The position numbers and the translations under genes were made by a program. The notes beneath the pieces were generated by a model. That model was not told the DNA's origin, made no database searches, and worked only from the letters and a program-made list of their open reading frames with translations. From positions 4,466,441 to 4,530,440 of the forward strand of contig CM067514.1 in NCBI GenBank assembly GCA_034509495.1: a DNA stretch of 64,000 bases. The letters run 5' to 3'. This document shows, one piece after another, positions 1 through 10,571 of this stretch (within the stretch, counting starts at the first letter, position 1; every line of letters begins with the position of its first letter). Origin of the DNA: Acestrorhynchus altus (taxonomy: Eukaryota; Chordata; Actinopteri; Characiformes; Acestrorhynchidae).

Positions 1-453
1 TTAACGATGACCCACCAGCCAGAACTGATTAGGTCCTAACCCCAAGTTCTTCTGCCCCACCTGAGAAGGACTCCAAGCTCCCCTGATACATGTATACATT
101 GGCTCTCCACCTTCCACCAACTGGACCTGGACTAGCTTCCCACACTGCCATGGACTAGCTGCTCACCCACCATCACCAACTGTAGAAATCTACTGTTAAT
201 ATTATGTCCACCAGAAAATAAACATTACTTCAATACCCGAGTAATAGAACAGAGATGAAGGGGTCCAGTGTCCCCTAACTATGTATAAGTAGTTTGACCA
301 GAGGAGGATGGGTCCTCCCCTTGTGAGCCTGGTTCCTCCCAAGGTTTCTTCCTCCAGCTGAGGGAGTTTTTCCTTGCCACTGTCGCCATGTGGCTTGCTC
401 ACTAGGGGATCTGTCATTTATACTTTCTGTTTCTGTTTCTGTTTTAACCTTTC

Positions 454-484
<31 letters not shown>

Positions 485-557
485 TTTTATTTCTGTGAAG
501 CTGCTCTGTGACAACTTCAGTTGTGAAGAGCGCTATAAAAATAAATTTTGATTGATT
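1..557 (+). repeat. Retroposon-like dispersed repeat, 3' part
   Basis: The sequence matches, block by block, a second copy at 58085-58618. Shared blocks include 'gaccagaggagga', 'ctggttcctcccaaggtt', 'ctccagct..gagggagt' and the end 'gctgctctgtg.caac.tcagttgtgaagagcgc' followed by 'aaataaatttt'. The end with an AATAAA-like signal and a short GATT-type tail suggests a retroposed 3' terminus. I recognise this ending as widespread in fish genomes but cannot name the family. A (TTTA)n stretch sits inside at about 455-488. No intact coding region is seen. Confidence 0.7.
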
Positions 558-810
558 GAATGTGTTGGTGTGTGTAAGGAGCTGGAGAAGGAGCTGCAGG
601 CTGTGCAGTGAGTGAGTGGAGTTTAATGTGTTGGTGTGTGTAAGGAGCTGCAGAAGGAGCTGCAGGCTGTGCAGTGAGTGAGTGGAGTTTAATGTGCTGG
701 TGTGTGTAAGGAGCTGCAGAAGGAGCTGCAGGCTGTGCAGTGAGTGAGTGGAGTTTAATGTGCTGGTGTGTGTAAGGAGCTGCAGGCTGTGCAGTGAGTG
801 AGTGGAGTTT
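558..810. repeat. 66-bp minisatellite, block 1
   Basis: About four tandem units of 66 bp. The motif 'ggctgtgcagtgagtgagtg' recurs at 599, 665, 731 and 785; the last step is 54 bp, consistent with loss of 12 bp. Each unit has two sub-motifs, 'aaggagctg.agaaggagctg' and 'ggagtttaatgtg.tggtg'. The same unit returns at 2276-2508. The reverse-strand reading frame through this array is a by-product of the repeat. Confidence 0.9.
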
Positions 811-1784
811 GTTGCTGTGATGTAGCAACATGCTGCTAGTTATGGAACTATCCTTCAGTGGAAGGACATGTCAGCATGATAACAGACTTCCTCTTGTATT
901 CTATTACTTTTATATATAAATTTATTTTCTACCTTAAATAGTGGCATTACAATCATCTTACAGAGTAAAAGAAAATAGGCCAAAAACAATGAATATTTTG
1001 ATTAATTTTGGACTATTAATAATTTTTTTTGTTTGCCTAACAATTATTTTTCATCAATTAGAGTTTTCTCCCAACGTGCATTAAACAAATACACCATATG
1101 TGGAGGCTAATAAATATAGACATACTAATCATCTTCCCAGCAGTAATGTTAGCCATCTGACTTCTGTCTGAAGTCCGCTAGAAGAAAAAATATCAACAAC
1201 CTGCCCTCAAGCACTGGTCATTTTTTTTAACCACTACAGGCGACATGTGGGCATGTTTACAACAGACAGCCTTGGGTACATTTGGCCTTTTGGCTGGAGC
1301 GTCCCCTTAATTAACAATAATTACTACACGATTATCCCACCAGTGTACACATGTCCTCATCCCCAATCTGTTACACAATATGAATAAAATATTATGGTAT
1401 AGGGGTGCTATGATACAAACATGCTCTTATTCTTGCTGCCTAAAGAGCCGAACCACACTCCTGCAATCTAAACATGAATTGCTAATCCAGAATTTATTGC
1501 CAGGCCAACAGACATTTGATTGCATTTTTCAGGATTAAGCCTTCTGTGCTGTGTGGCTGGCACATCAACATGCATCAACACTTTGTGCACCTGCCAGTTC
1601 ACTGGACTTGCAGTTTCGGGGACTCCTAGTGGTAAATATTGGAACTGCTGTGGCCTTTACTGCAGATCTGTGCACCAAAACAGAAAGGAAGAGGCTTGGT
1701 TTGCTGACTTTTCCAGTAAATAATCCTTTTGGATAGTTTTAATAAAATATGAATTAATACATATATCTGAAATATTACATACAG
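811..1784. other. No gene seen, AT-rich
   Basis: AT-rich unique-looking DNA. The short frames at 1520-1736 have no recognisable domain, no good splice context and no family resemblance. Nothing else could be supported here. Confidence 0.6.
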
Positions 1785-1966
1785 TGTTGGAGATGGAGCT
1801 GCCAGCAGAAAGAGAAGAGGAAGACCTCAGAGGAGGTTTATGGATGTAGTGAAGGTGGACATGGAGATGGTTGGTGTAACAGTAGAGGAGGCAGGGGATA
1901 GGGCAAGATGGAGGCAGATGATCCGCTGTGGCGACCCCTAAAGGGAGCAGCTGAAAGAAGAAGATC
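1785..1966 (+). mobile_element. Non-LTR retrotransposon 3' fragment
   Basis: This stretch is nearly identical to 14330-14510, the 3' end of a longer LINE fragment. Shared blocks include 'agaagaggaagacctcag', 'ggtttatgga.gtagtgaag', 'gcaggggatagggcaagat' and 'ccgctgtggcgac.cctaaa'. In translation it reads as the conserved GRP..RFM(D/E)VVK and RWRQM.RCGD C-terminal segment of a LINE protein. It is strongly 5'-truncated and has no working frame. Confidence 0.8.
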
Positions 1967-2275
1967 TGAAATATTACATATAATGTGGTATTTAGGTTGA
2001 AACTGTCCATATGCTTTCAAATTACTATATATGTCCGACACAAAACACAATGTTGTTTGGTCATATCAGATGTGTTATTTTACTCGGTATTGATCTTGGT
2101 GTCACTTTACGTACATAGGACACTACAGCCTCCAGAAGACTATGTAGAATTATGTTGTACAGTGTATGTATGTTGTACAGTGTTAGTACCTTTATTTTGG
2201 GTTGATGTTAAATTTGTTGTTAAAGTTATGGTTAAATTATGGTTCATAGTTAATAAAATTTAGCTGAATCTGGTC

Positions 2276-2508
2276 AGGCTGTGCAGTGAGTGAGTGGAGT
2301 TTAATGTGTTGGTGTGTGTAAGGAGCTGGAGAAGGAGCTGCAGGCTGTGCAGTGAGTGAGTGGAGTTTAATGTGTTGGTGTGTGTAAGGAGCTGGAGAAG
2401 GAGCTGCAGGCTGTGCAGTGAGTGGGTGGAGTTTAATGTGCTGGTATGTAAGGAGCTGGAGATGGAGCTGCAGGCTGTGCAGTGAGTGAGTGGTGTTTAA
2501 TGTGTTGG
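2276..2508. repeat. 66-bp minisatellite, block 2
   Basis: Same unit as at 558-810. The 'ggctgtgcag' motif recurs at 2277, 2343, 2409 and 2473, giving spacings of 66, 66 and 64. The two blocks lie 1.5 kb apart with a LINE fragment and unrelated DNA between them. Confidence 0.9.
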
Positions 2509-3299
2509 TCTTAAATTCTGGCTTAAAGTCTATATCAGATTGACCACAATTCTTTATAAAGAAAATAGTAGAAAGTCTGAAACAGAAATCAAATATGCAG
2601 TAGTAAAGGTTCCTCAAAGGTGCACAGTGTAATCCAAATTAAATCCCTTCAGAGCAATCAAAATAAATTCTGTAACCAATCCCTTTATCATGCTAATTCC
2701 TTTGTTGAGCATGAATAGGTCGTCTGGCGTTATCTTTCATAGCATCTGATCCATCAGTTTCATCAAACACTGTACTTTGAATGTATGTCATGGTCTGGCA
2801 AATGTCATAACTTCAATCTCACAATTCTCCATATGCCCCCCACCCAAAAGTCATACTGTATTAAACCATCGGACACTTCCAATATGAAGGCATAGCACTG
2901 TTTAGTGGGTCACAGTGTTAAAGTGTTGTTGTCAGTGGTCCTGTCAAAATGTGACCGACATGGAGATTGACAGGCCTTGCTGGGTGCTAATGGTGACAGG
3001 CCGCACAGTGTGATGCACACATACGTGTGTGTATGTGTTTGTGTACAAGAAAGCAGATTACTGTCACTCACAGCTTACCAATCAAAACAAATTACTCACA
3101 CCTTGGCACAGGATCAAGTGAGTCAACTGGGGAATAGGGGTTTCTCAGGGCTGGACTGGTCACTAGGATTAACGTCTTGAGCTACAAAGACTGTCACCTG
3201 ACCACAGGCCTTCATACTGAAGGTGTTTTTCTGTTTTACAGGTGCGAACGTGCATCCAGTCATGATGTCCCATATGAATTATATAGAAACGTATGTACC
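2509..3299. other. No gene seen
   Basis: Unique-looking DNA with a short GT-rich patch near 3023-3045. The frame at 2977-3180 has no recognisable domain. Confidence 0.6.
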
Positions 3300-3632
3300 T
3301 GTGTATAATAATATGTCATATATGCATTGTAACATGTAAGTGTAAGTGCTAATATGTAATATGTCCTATATGCATTATATTAATGTATGTATATGTAATG
3401 TCCTATATGCATTATATTAAAGTAAGTGCTAATATGTAATATGTCCTATATGCATTATATTAAAGTATGTATAAGTAATTATATGTCCTATGTGCATTAA
3501 TGTATATGGAATAATGTCCTATACGCATTATATAAATATAATTAAGTATATGTAATAATACATCCTAAATGCATTATATTAATATAAGTAATAATAAGTA
3601 ATATGTCCATAGTGCATTATATTAATGAAAAT
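3300..3632. repeat. Degenerate tandem repeat, 'tgtcctatatgcattatatt' type
   Basis: The motif 'gtcctatatgcattatatt', or close variants, recurs at least seven times with irregular spacing of roughly 37-60 bp. Links are of the type 'aatgtatgtatatgtaat'. The array is AT-rich and non-coding. It runs directly into the (CA)n tract that follows. Confidence 0.8.
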
Positions 3633-3633
3633 G

Positions 3634-3636
<3 letters not shown>

Positions 3637-3698
<62 letters not shown>

Positions 3699-3732
3699 TA
3701 CTCAATATAAATAGAATAGAAAAAGAAAATAG

Positions 3733-3777
<45 letters not shown>
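3637..3777. repeat. (CA)n tract followed by (GT)n tract, inverted pair
   Basis: A (CA)n run of about 60 bp (3637-3696) is followed, after a spacer of about 38 bp, by a (GT)n run of about 42 bp (3736-3777). On one strand the two runs are complementary, so they form an inverted repeat. No coding sense. Confidence 0.95.
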
Positions 3778-3779
<2 letters not shown>

Positions 3780-4589
3780 CTGAGAATAGCACACTGTGTA
3801 AATTTAGTCTATATGTCCATCTTAAGGCAGTGATGTGTCCGTCACTCACTCCAGCCGACACTGCTTCAGGTGCAAGAGCACAGATGGGAGGATGAAATGT
3901 TGCATTGTGGGAAAATGCCTTGCATATAGCACAACCCTACCCTTCCTCCCCAGCTGCCAGAGAGTGGTACACTCCCCCCGAGGCCAAGTGCTCTGCTGCG
4001 GATCCCACCTAAAGGTGGATGGGTCATATCATGTTTATGTTCAACACAAAAGCCCTCTTGAGATGTTCCCAAACATGCCATGGAAGCAAAAGCTGAAAGG
4101 AGTGATGATGTGACAGTCCTTCAGCATCCAGCTCCACCACATCCGTCCTGTCCAGGAGGCGCTGCTGACCATATTCCAGCTGACAGTAGTGCAGTTCCAC
4201 AACCAACACCAAGTGAACTGACCACTGTGTGTGTTTGGAAACCCAATCAATTAAATGCTTCACACATTTTTCACTCTGATTTTATGCTGCTGTCTGATGT
4301 GGATTGCAAGTGAATTGATTCAGTTTGAGTGTGAAATGATTCAGTGAATCACACAATCACACGTTTGTTACATTAGATTGATTCGGTTTGATACAGAATT
4401 GATTTTAAAATATATTCCATATATACATGGGAGGGAACGATTCAAATTTCATGAAAAGTTGATTCATTTTTAATCAGATCTTTGATTATTATTCACAATT
4501 GTTTGTTTTCCTGATAAACCGCTTATTTTGCAGAACTTTAAAAACAGGTTTGATCACAAAGCAGCTCAAAAACCGTACCTTTACTTTGT
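3778..4589. other. No gene seen
   Basis: Several short overlapping frames on both strands, none with a recognisable family. The AT-rich part from about 4310 to 4470 carries repeated 'gattca/gattga' words. Confidence 0.55.
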
Positions 4590-4830
4590 GTTTGGGGTCG
4601 TTGTCTTGTTGGAAAACGCAATTGTGTCCATGTTTCAACCATCTAGCTCATAGTTTGAGGTTATATTACAGAATTCTGAGTTAGTCCTTTGTAAAATGTA
4701 CCACGTTTACTACCAGCCCCAAAGCATGATGCTACCATCACCATGTTTAACAGCTGGTACAATATACAGTGGATTGAATGTCTCATCTTTACATCACCTG
4801 ACCATAAAACCTTCTTCCAAAAGGCTGTTT
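4590..4830 (-). pseudogene. Tc1-like transposase relic
   Basis: On the + strand the blocks 'gggtcgttgtcttgttgga', 'ccccaaagcatgatgctacc', 'tcaccatgtttaacagctgg' and 'catcacctgaccataaaacc' are the reverse complement of familiar fish Tc1/mariner transposase coding sequence. No continuous frame remains. The relic lies just upstream of a MITE copy. Confidence 0.65.
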
Positions 4831-4879
4831 CTCTGTCTGAATGGCTATTTAGTTGAGATTGAAGGTATCCAATTTACTT

Positions 4880-5211
4880 TTAGTTCAATACATGTGAACT
4901 AAAAGTGCATTTAGTTGCTTTTAAGTTGCAGCCATTGCTGACACAAATGTGCAAATGCACACACACACAGCTGATCTACTTCCTCTAAAGCAGGACTGCC
5001 TATGGAAAGTGTCTTTCTGGAGCAGATAATCAAACATGAACCTATATGCACCATGCCTAATGCCAGGCGCTTCACTGTGGAGAAGTGGAACTGTGTTCTT
5101 TCCAGAGATGAATTGACGATGGTGATCAACCAACATTCTGACCTCTTTAGTGATTTATCACTGAATGCAATCAAAGGCTCTCAATGTCCTGACACATTTG
5201 TCCAAATAGTG
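4880..5211 (+). mobile_element. MITE, 'CACTATATGGACAAAAGTA' family (diverged copy)
   Basis: It shares with the other family members the blocks 'gcagccattgctgacac', 'tgtgcaaatgcacac', 'gagcagataat.aaacatgaacctat', 'caccatgcctaatg.cagg' and the end 'catttgtccaaatagtgc'. The left terminus is not clear. Members occur at 9812, 16647, 18529, 19678, 28206, 42539, 48575 and 61985. It is a TA-flanked inverted-repeat element with no protein. Confidence 0.7.
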
Positions 5212-5595
5212 CACGATTGAAAGCTCGAACGTTCCATGACATTCACTTCTGATCTCAACTGCAAAAAAAGCTTCAGTTTAAAGTCAGATTTGATTCTTTA
5301 TGAAATGATTAATAGTATCATTAAATCTCAAATCTAATTAGGATCCGATTTAGTTCAGTTCTTTTGGAATGATTCAAAATAAAAAATGAAAAAAAGCAAT
5401 AATGTGCCAAACATAGAAATGCTACTCAAACATGAATGAACAATTCAACAAAAAGATTCAAACCCCAGTCTTGATTCATTATAAGATGATCCAAAAACGT
5501 GATTGCGATTTGAATGGGATTCGAGAAATAGTTATAGAAATACAGTAGTGAAATATAAACCACAAAATCATTTACATCATTATTAGTAACACTGG

Positions 5596-5639
<44 letters not shown>

Positions 5640-5803
5640 ATTTTAAATCTTGAAAATATAATTCCATTATTTATTAACAGCCATTAAATATGTGCCTTTT
5701 GACTGATTATATTAACTTGAACTGATTTTTAAAGATGAACACATTTGAATCATGACTGTCATATTTTTACACTGCTGCTCTTTTCTGTGACAAACATGAC
5801 CTT

Positions 5804-5838
<35 letters not shown>

Positions 5839-6059
5839 ACATACAACAAATGACTGCATTAAACCCCAATGCACAGCAGATGCATTAATAGTGCAGAACA
5901 TAATTAAGATAAAGCCGTTCTATTGTCTATGTATGTACGTGTGTGTGTGTGTGTGTGTGTTCCACTTACTTAACTATGTGGGTATTAGTGAATGAGGTGT
6001 GACCGTGTTTTTTTCGGCTAATTACCATCATGCATAGGGAAGCTAATCCTGATGTATGG

Positions 6060-6061
<2 letters not shown>
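5212..6061. other. No gene seen; ATT and GT microsatellites
   Basis: AT-rich DNA with an (ATT)n array at about 5598-5638 and (GT)n arrays at about 5808-5838 and 5939-5960. The short frames here are driven by the (GT)n repeats. Confidence 0.7.
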
Positions 6062-6117
<56 letters not shown>

Positions 6118-6244
6118 GCTGAAAAGCTGCTTTAACTGCAATCATTAGTACTAGCAGGACTTATGGGGGGACACAAGTTGACAACATAAAAAAAAACCTT
6201 GTTGATACAACATTGACCCAGCCTGCCACACACACGCACCCACC

Positions 6245-6302
<58 letters not shown>

Positions 6303-6379
6303 GCCTATTCATAATATGTTTCATATATGAGCATCACATGCCCGTCATCCAGTCTGCACTAAACTGTGTGCAAGTGTGT

Positions 6380-6430
<51 letters not shown>

Positions 6431-6487
6431 ATTTTGTGTATCTAGGCTGGAATTATCCACCCCTAATGCTACATTACTGTAACTCCA

Positions 6488-6534
<47 letters not shown>
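6062..6534. repeat. Cluster of CA and GT microsatellites
   Basis: (CA)n runs at about 6062-6116, 6253-6300 and 6491-6534, and a (GT)n run at about 6382-6427. The last two are 63 bp apart and complementary. A 'ccca' patch lies at 6237-6253. No coding content. Confidence 0.9.
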
Positions 6535-6536
<2 letters not shown>

Positions 6537-7189
6537 GACACGCCACACCCTCCCACACACTAAGGTCAGCAGCAGGTCACCGCGTATAAACAGAAGCACA
6601 GAGGGGTCACGTAGAGTTCAGTGTGCATAGACAGAGCTCCAGGCAGGTCAACTCGAGTTCAGCACAGGCAGCCAGTGAATGGAGGTGTAACGTGTGAAGC
6701 AGGGCAGTAGTATTGGTGCCTCTGGGCTAAATGTGTGTGTTTGCTGCAGGATTCTGGGTCAGTTGCCTACGGCCGGCTGCTAGGTGCAGAAACTCAGGGG
6801 GGCTGAAATCGTCAACGAATGGGGGTGGGCGGTATGGCAAGGTTGGCCGATTTCATTTATTCATAAGTTATTACGGGTTACCATATATAACATTCAGCAA
6901 TGAATCATTCAGTAAAACAGCGAACAAGCTACTCTTTCATTTGCATTGGACAGGTTATTATATAAAATATTGATTTCTTATGAATAATGTCGGAAAACTG
7001 TGGAAATGTCTGCTACTGCTACTATGATCCCACTTATGTTGTGTTTTGCCAATGCAAACACACCTGGTAGAGTATGTCAGTCCTCCACACACATGCAATC
7101 GACTGTTGAAAAGACGTTAAATCAATGTTAAACATCAACGTCACTGAATCAATACGATGTTCCAACATGATGTTTATTGCACCTTTAAA
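6535..7189. other. No gene seen, GC-richer patch
   Basis: 6540-6850 is more GC-rich than its surroundings and partly free of repeats, but no frame has recognisable domains and no exon chain could be built. It could be regulatory or a non-coding transcript; the sequence does not show which. Confidence 0.5.
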
Positions 7190-7510
7190 CTACATTGAGG
7201 GATGGAGATGATAATCTCTAGATGAAAATCTACCAAAACTCATCTGTTAGTCTGCTCTTGGGCAGAACTTGTTAGGACCGCCTGATCTGGCCATGTCGGC
7301 AGGTGTTTTAAATGTTCTCCATTTGTAAATGATTTTGCAGACAGAGTTACGGCTGATTTCTAATTGTTCTGAAATTGTTCTTATTAAAGATTTCATCGGC
7401 ATCTACAACCTTTTTTGGGACCAAGAAAACAAACAAAGAGCAAACCAAACAAATTTCTGGGGTTTACATGATGTTCCTTCAAAGCCCTCTAATGGTCTAA
7501 TCATTTACAG
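7190..7510 (-). mobile_element. DNA transposon relic, Tc1-like (uncertain)
   Basis: The + strand blocks 'gttctccatttgtaaatgatt', 'ctgaaattgttcttattaaa' and 'tttcatcggcatctacaacc' resemble the reverse complement of Tc1-type transposase coding sequence in fish. No open frame is left. It ends close to the left edge of the next Tc1 element at 7560. Confidence 0.4.
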
Positions 7511-7633
7511 CTGATGAGCTGCATTCTGAGTCTAATTTTAAGCATTTTAAGTAGTAATACAGTGCATCAAGAAAGTATTCACAGCACTTCACTTTAAGCT
7601 CATTTAAGCACAAGCCAAAATGGATTAGATTTA

Positions 7634-8155
7634 CAGGGGTTGGACAATGAAACTGAAACACCTGTCATTGTAGTGGGAGGTTTCATGGCTAAATTGGAGC
7701 AGCCTGGTGGTCAATCTTCATTAATTGCACCAGTAAGAGCAGAGTGTGAAGGTTCAATTAGCAGGTAAGAGCACAGTTCTGCTCAAAATATTGCAATGAA
7801 CACAACATTATGGGGGACATACCAGAGTTCAAAAGAGGACAAACTGTTGGTGCACGTCTTGCTGGCGCATCTGTGACCAAGACAGCAAGTCTTTGTGATG
7901 TATCAAGAGCCACGATATCCAGGGTAATGTCAGCACCACCAAGAAGGACCAACCACATCCAACAGGATTAACTGTGGACGCAAGAGGAAGCTGTCTGAAA
8001 GGGATGTTGGGGTGCTAACCTGGATTGTATCCAAAAAATGTCCTTCCCAAGAAGAACTGATGCTGTATTGGCTGTAAATGGAGGCCCTAGTTCACCAAAC
8101 TAATACATTATTGTGGTCTAAAACCAGGTGTTTCAGTTTCATTGTCCAACCCCTG
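7634..8155 (+). mobile_element. Short non-autonomous Tc1-like element, copy 1 (nested)
   Basis: 522 bp with terminal inverted repeats beginning CAGGGGTTGGACAATGAAAC and a TA on each side (7632-7633, 8156-8157). It sits inside the left part of the larger Tc1 element, so it inserted later. It carries only the N-terminal helix-turn-helix part of a transposase (see 7810-7971); the catalytic part is missing. Two more copies are at 21708-22219 and 38866-39370. Confidence 0.92.
7810..7971 (+). CDS. 53-aa helix-turn-helix ORF of the short Tc1 element
   Basis: The frame starts MGDIPEFKRGQ and continues through VGARLAGASVTK and SLCDVSRATISRVMSA, the usual first helix-turn-helix of Tc1 transposases. 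It stops at TAA after HIQQD. Just downstream, another frame reads CGRKRKLSERD, the typical next stretch of a Tc1 DNA-binding domain, so the stop probably reflects an old frameshift. There is no DDE domain. Whether it is ever translated is unknown; an ORF of the same form is kept in the copies at 21874 and 39192. Confidence 0.55.
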   Translation: MGDIPEFKRGQTVGARLAGASVTKTASLCDVSRATISRVMSAPPRRTNHIQQD

Positions 8156-8406
8156 TATTTTTTCCATTAAAATTCTACACACAATGCCACACGATGACAA
8201 AGTGAGAAAAGGTTGCTTGGAATTTTTGCAAATGTATAAACATAAAACAAAAATATAACATGCACATCAGTATTCACAGCATCTTGTTTCCACTGATCAT
8301 CCTTCAGATGTTTCTACAGCTTGATTGGACACCTGTGGTAATATCAGTTGAAAGAAAATTGGAAAGACACACCTGTTATATAAAGTCCCATAGAAGACTT
8401 TAGTGC

Positions 8407-8572
8407 ATGTCAGAACAAAAACCAGGACATCAAGACAAGATTGCATTGAGACACAGATCTGCGGAAGGGTACAGAAACCTTTCTGCTGCATTGAAGATCC
8501 CAATGAGCACAGTGGCCTCCATCACTTGTAAATGGAAGAAAGTTGGAACCACCAGGACACTGGCTGTGATAG
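8407..8572 (+). pseudogene. Tc1-like transposase N-terminal relic
   Basis: Translation gives SEQKPGHQDKIALRHRS, then EGYRNLSAALKIPMSTVAS and KWKKVGTTRTL. This matches the paired-like helix-turn-helix of Tc1 transposases (normally E/GYK.ISK.L.IP.STV..II.KWK..GT). Homology stops after about 53 residues, where the frame drifts into unrelated sequence. Confidence 0.8.
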
Positions 8573-8723
8573 TGATAGTGACCTTTGGGTTCTTGGTCAC
8601 CTTGCAGCACGAACTGGGAGACTAGTCAGGGTTGACTAGTGAGTGCATCAATGTACAGAGACATCCTTGTTGAAAACCTGCTCCAGAGCTCCGAGGTCCT
8701 TCAGACTGGGGTGAAGGTTTAGC

Positions 8724-8960
8724 TTCCAACAGGACAACGACCCTAACCACACAGCCAAGATAACAAAGGAGTTACTTCAGGACAACTCTGTGAAAGTCTT
8801 GGAGTGGCTCAGCCAGAGCCCAGACTTCAAACCAATTCAACATCTCTGGAGATATCTAAGAATGGCTGTGCACCGATGCTCCCCATACAATCTGATGGAG
8901 CTTGAGCGGTTCTGCAAAGAAGAATGGGAGAAAGTTTCCAAAAACAGGTGCCAAGCATGA
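8724..8960 (+). pseudogene. Tc1-like transposase C-terminal relic
   Basis: 79 codons to a TGA. The frame begins FQQDNDPNHTAK, the segment with the second catalytic Asp, and continues to LEWLSQSPDFKPIQHLW, then MELERFCKEEWEKV. In active Tc1 enzymes the last block reads SPDLNPIEHLW and its Glu is the third catalytic residue; here it is Gln. With the missing central part this marks a dead transposase. Confidence 0.85.
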
Positions 8961-9238
8961 AGCATCATCCTCAAAAAGACTTGAGGCTATAATTGCTGCC
9001 AAAGTGCTTCAACAAAGTATTGAACAAAGACTGTGAATATTTATGTACGTGTTACATTTTTATGTTTTATTTACTTTATAAATTTGCAAAGATTTCAAAC
9101 AAACATTTTTCACGTTGTCATCGTTGGGTATTGTGTGTAGAATTTTGATAAAATTAATTTAATCAACTTAAAAATAAGCCTGTAATATAGCAAAATGTGC
9201 AAAAAGTGAAGAGCTGTGAACATAGCCTGGAGGAACTG

Positions 9239-9811
9239 TAAATGTGGGGGTGTCATAACTTTTTTTCTCACAAGAAAATTAAATTTCCAAGAATTTCACT
9301 ATAAATTTTGACTGTATATGTGCTTTAGGCCCACAGTGTCTAACAAACGTGTCATTAAACAATGTCTTGGGCATCAGGCAGATTTAAAAGGCATAACCTC
9401 TTCAAGTTCCTGGTCATTCACTACCACTGAACGGAGAACTGAGCATTCCAAGCCAAACCAGCTGAGTGACTTAATTTACATATTCACCCTAAATCCAAAT
9501 ATGCATAACTGTGCACTGCAATGCAATTACTGAGTAATTAGCACAATTATCTAATTGTCATTATGCAATAATGAGAATGAAATTAAATTTTACGCAGATT
9601 AATACATTCACACAATAACCAAATTAACATTTTTCATACAGTATCTCTGAAAGCCTCAATACCGAAGCCTTAGCTTAAACTAGAAAACAGTCACTAGGTT
9701 TGCTTAATAGCTTCTCAAATGTTGTTTACAAGCCTTAATAAACCAGTAGAATTTAGGCTCCTGAAGACAAATAGACTGAAAGACTGAAAATACCATCCAT
9801 CCATTCAACAT
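9239..9811. other. No gene seen; AT-rich, homeodomain-site-rich
   Basis: 9525-9625 contains closely spaced TAATTAG, CTAATTG and CATTA words and looks unique. It could be a regulatory element; see findings. No coding evidence. Confidence 0.5.
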
Positions 9812-10094
9812 ATTCATATGTTTGGGAAACAGCCTTTCAAATGATTGCGTTCAACTACTTTAGGTGTCACCCACTGCTGACACAGATGTGCAAATGCACA
9901 CGAGGCATATTTCGTTTCTGCAGAGAAGTACTGCCAAACAAATCCTCACAGCAATGTTCTACAACCTAGCAGAAAGCATTCTTTAGACAGTAGAGACAGT
10001 TACTCCAATAAAAGCAGGGTGAACTTTTTAATACCCCTGATTTCAGAAGAAACAATGAATGAGCAGGTGTCCCAACACTTTTGTCCATATTGTG
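9812..10094 (+). mobile_element. MITE, 'CACTATATGGACAAAAGTA' family, left-truncated
   Basis: It shares 'cactgctgacacagatgtgc', 'ctcacagcaatgttct', 'agacagtagagacagttac', 'tccaataaaagcagg' and 'gaatgagcaggtgtcccaa' with other members. It ends 'ttttgtccatattgtg' followed by TA (10095-10096). The left end is uncertain. Confidence 0.8.
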
Positions 10095-10220
10095 TAGCTT
10101 GGGTTGTCAGAACAATTTGTGCTGCCCATCTAATTGTGAGTAGCCACTGATCTGCTTTGGCTGAGACCTCAATCAGTAACCTCTCACCTCCTTTATTCAT
10201 CACTTAATCCTACAACCTGA

Positions 10221-10271
<51 letters not shown>

Positions 10272-10571
10272 TCTGGTTAAGGACCTTAAACTAAAGCAAC
10301 CACATGTAAAATTTACCAAGTTCCTGGATTTTTGAATTCCAAACTGCACTCTTGACATTAATAATGCAACATTACCTTCTTCAAAGTGGACGATTGAACC
10401 TCTGTGTCCTTCCTTTATTGTGTGTACACAATAACTAACAACAACAACAACAACAACAACAAAATGGGGCTTGGTTTCTTCTCGGAATACAGTGACGAAT
10501 GACAGTAGATGACTTTAAAAACTACATTTCTTTCATCTCACATGAATACACTGGATACAGTCCTTACACAC
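10095..10571. other. No gene seen; GA and CAA microsatellites
   Basis: (GA)n at about 10216-10267 with one interruption, and (CAA)n at about 10438-10461. The rest is unique-looking with no exon-like frame. Confidence 0.7.

Larger units (their letters stand above)
7560..9238 (+). mobile_element. Tc1-like transposon, inactive, with a nested element
   Basis: The left end starts CAGTGCATCAAG and the right end, read in reverse, starts CAGTTCCTCCAG; both are flanked by TA. The subterminal parts are also inverted copies: 'attcacagcacttcacttt' on the left and 'ttcacagctcttcacttttt' reversed from the right. 'aattctacacacaat', 'cgatgacaa.gtgagaaaa' and 'aaatttgcaaa' also recur in inverted orientation. 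Transposase remnants lie at 8407-8572 and 8724-8960. Removing the nested element (7634-8155) leaves about 1.16 kb, so internal sequence has also been lost. The element cannot move on its own. Confidence 0.85.
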
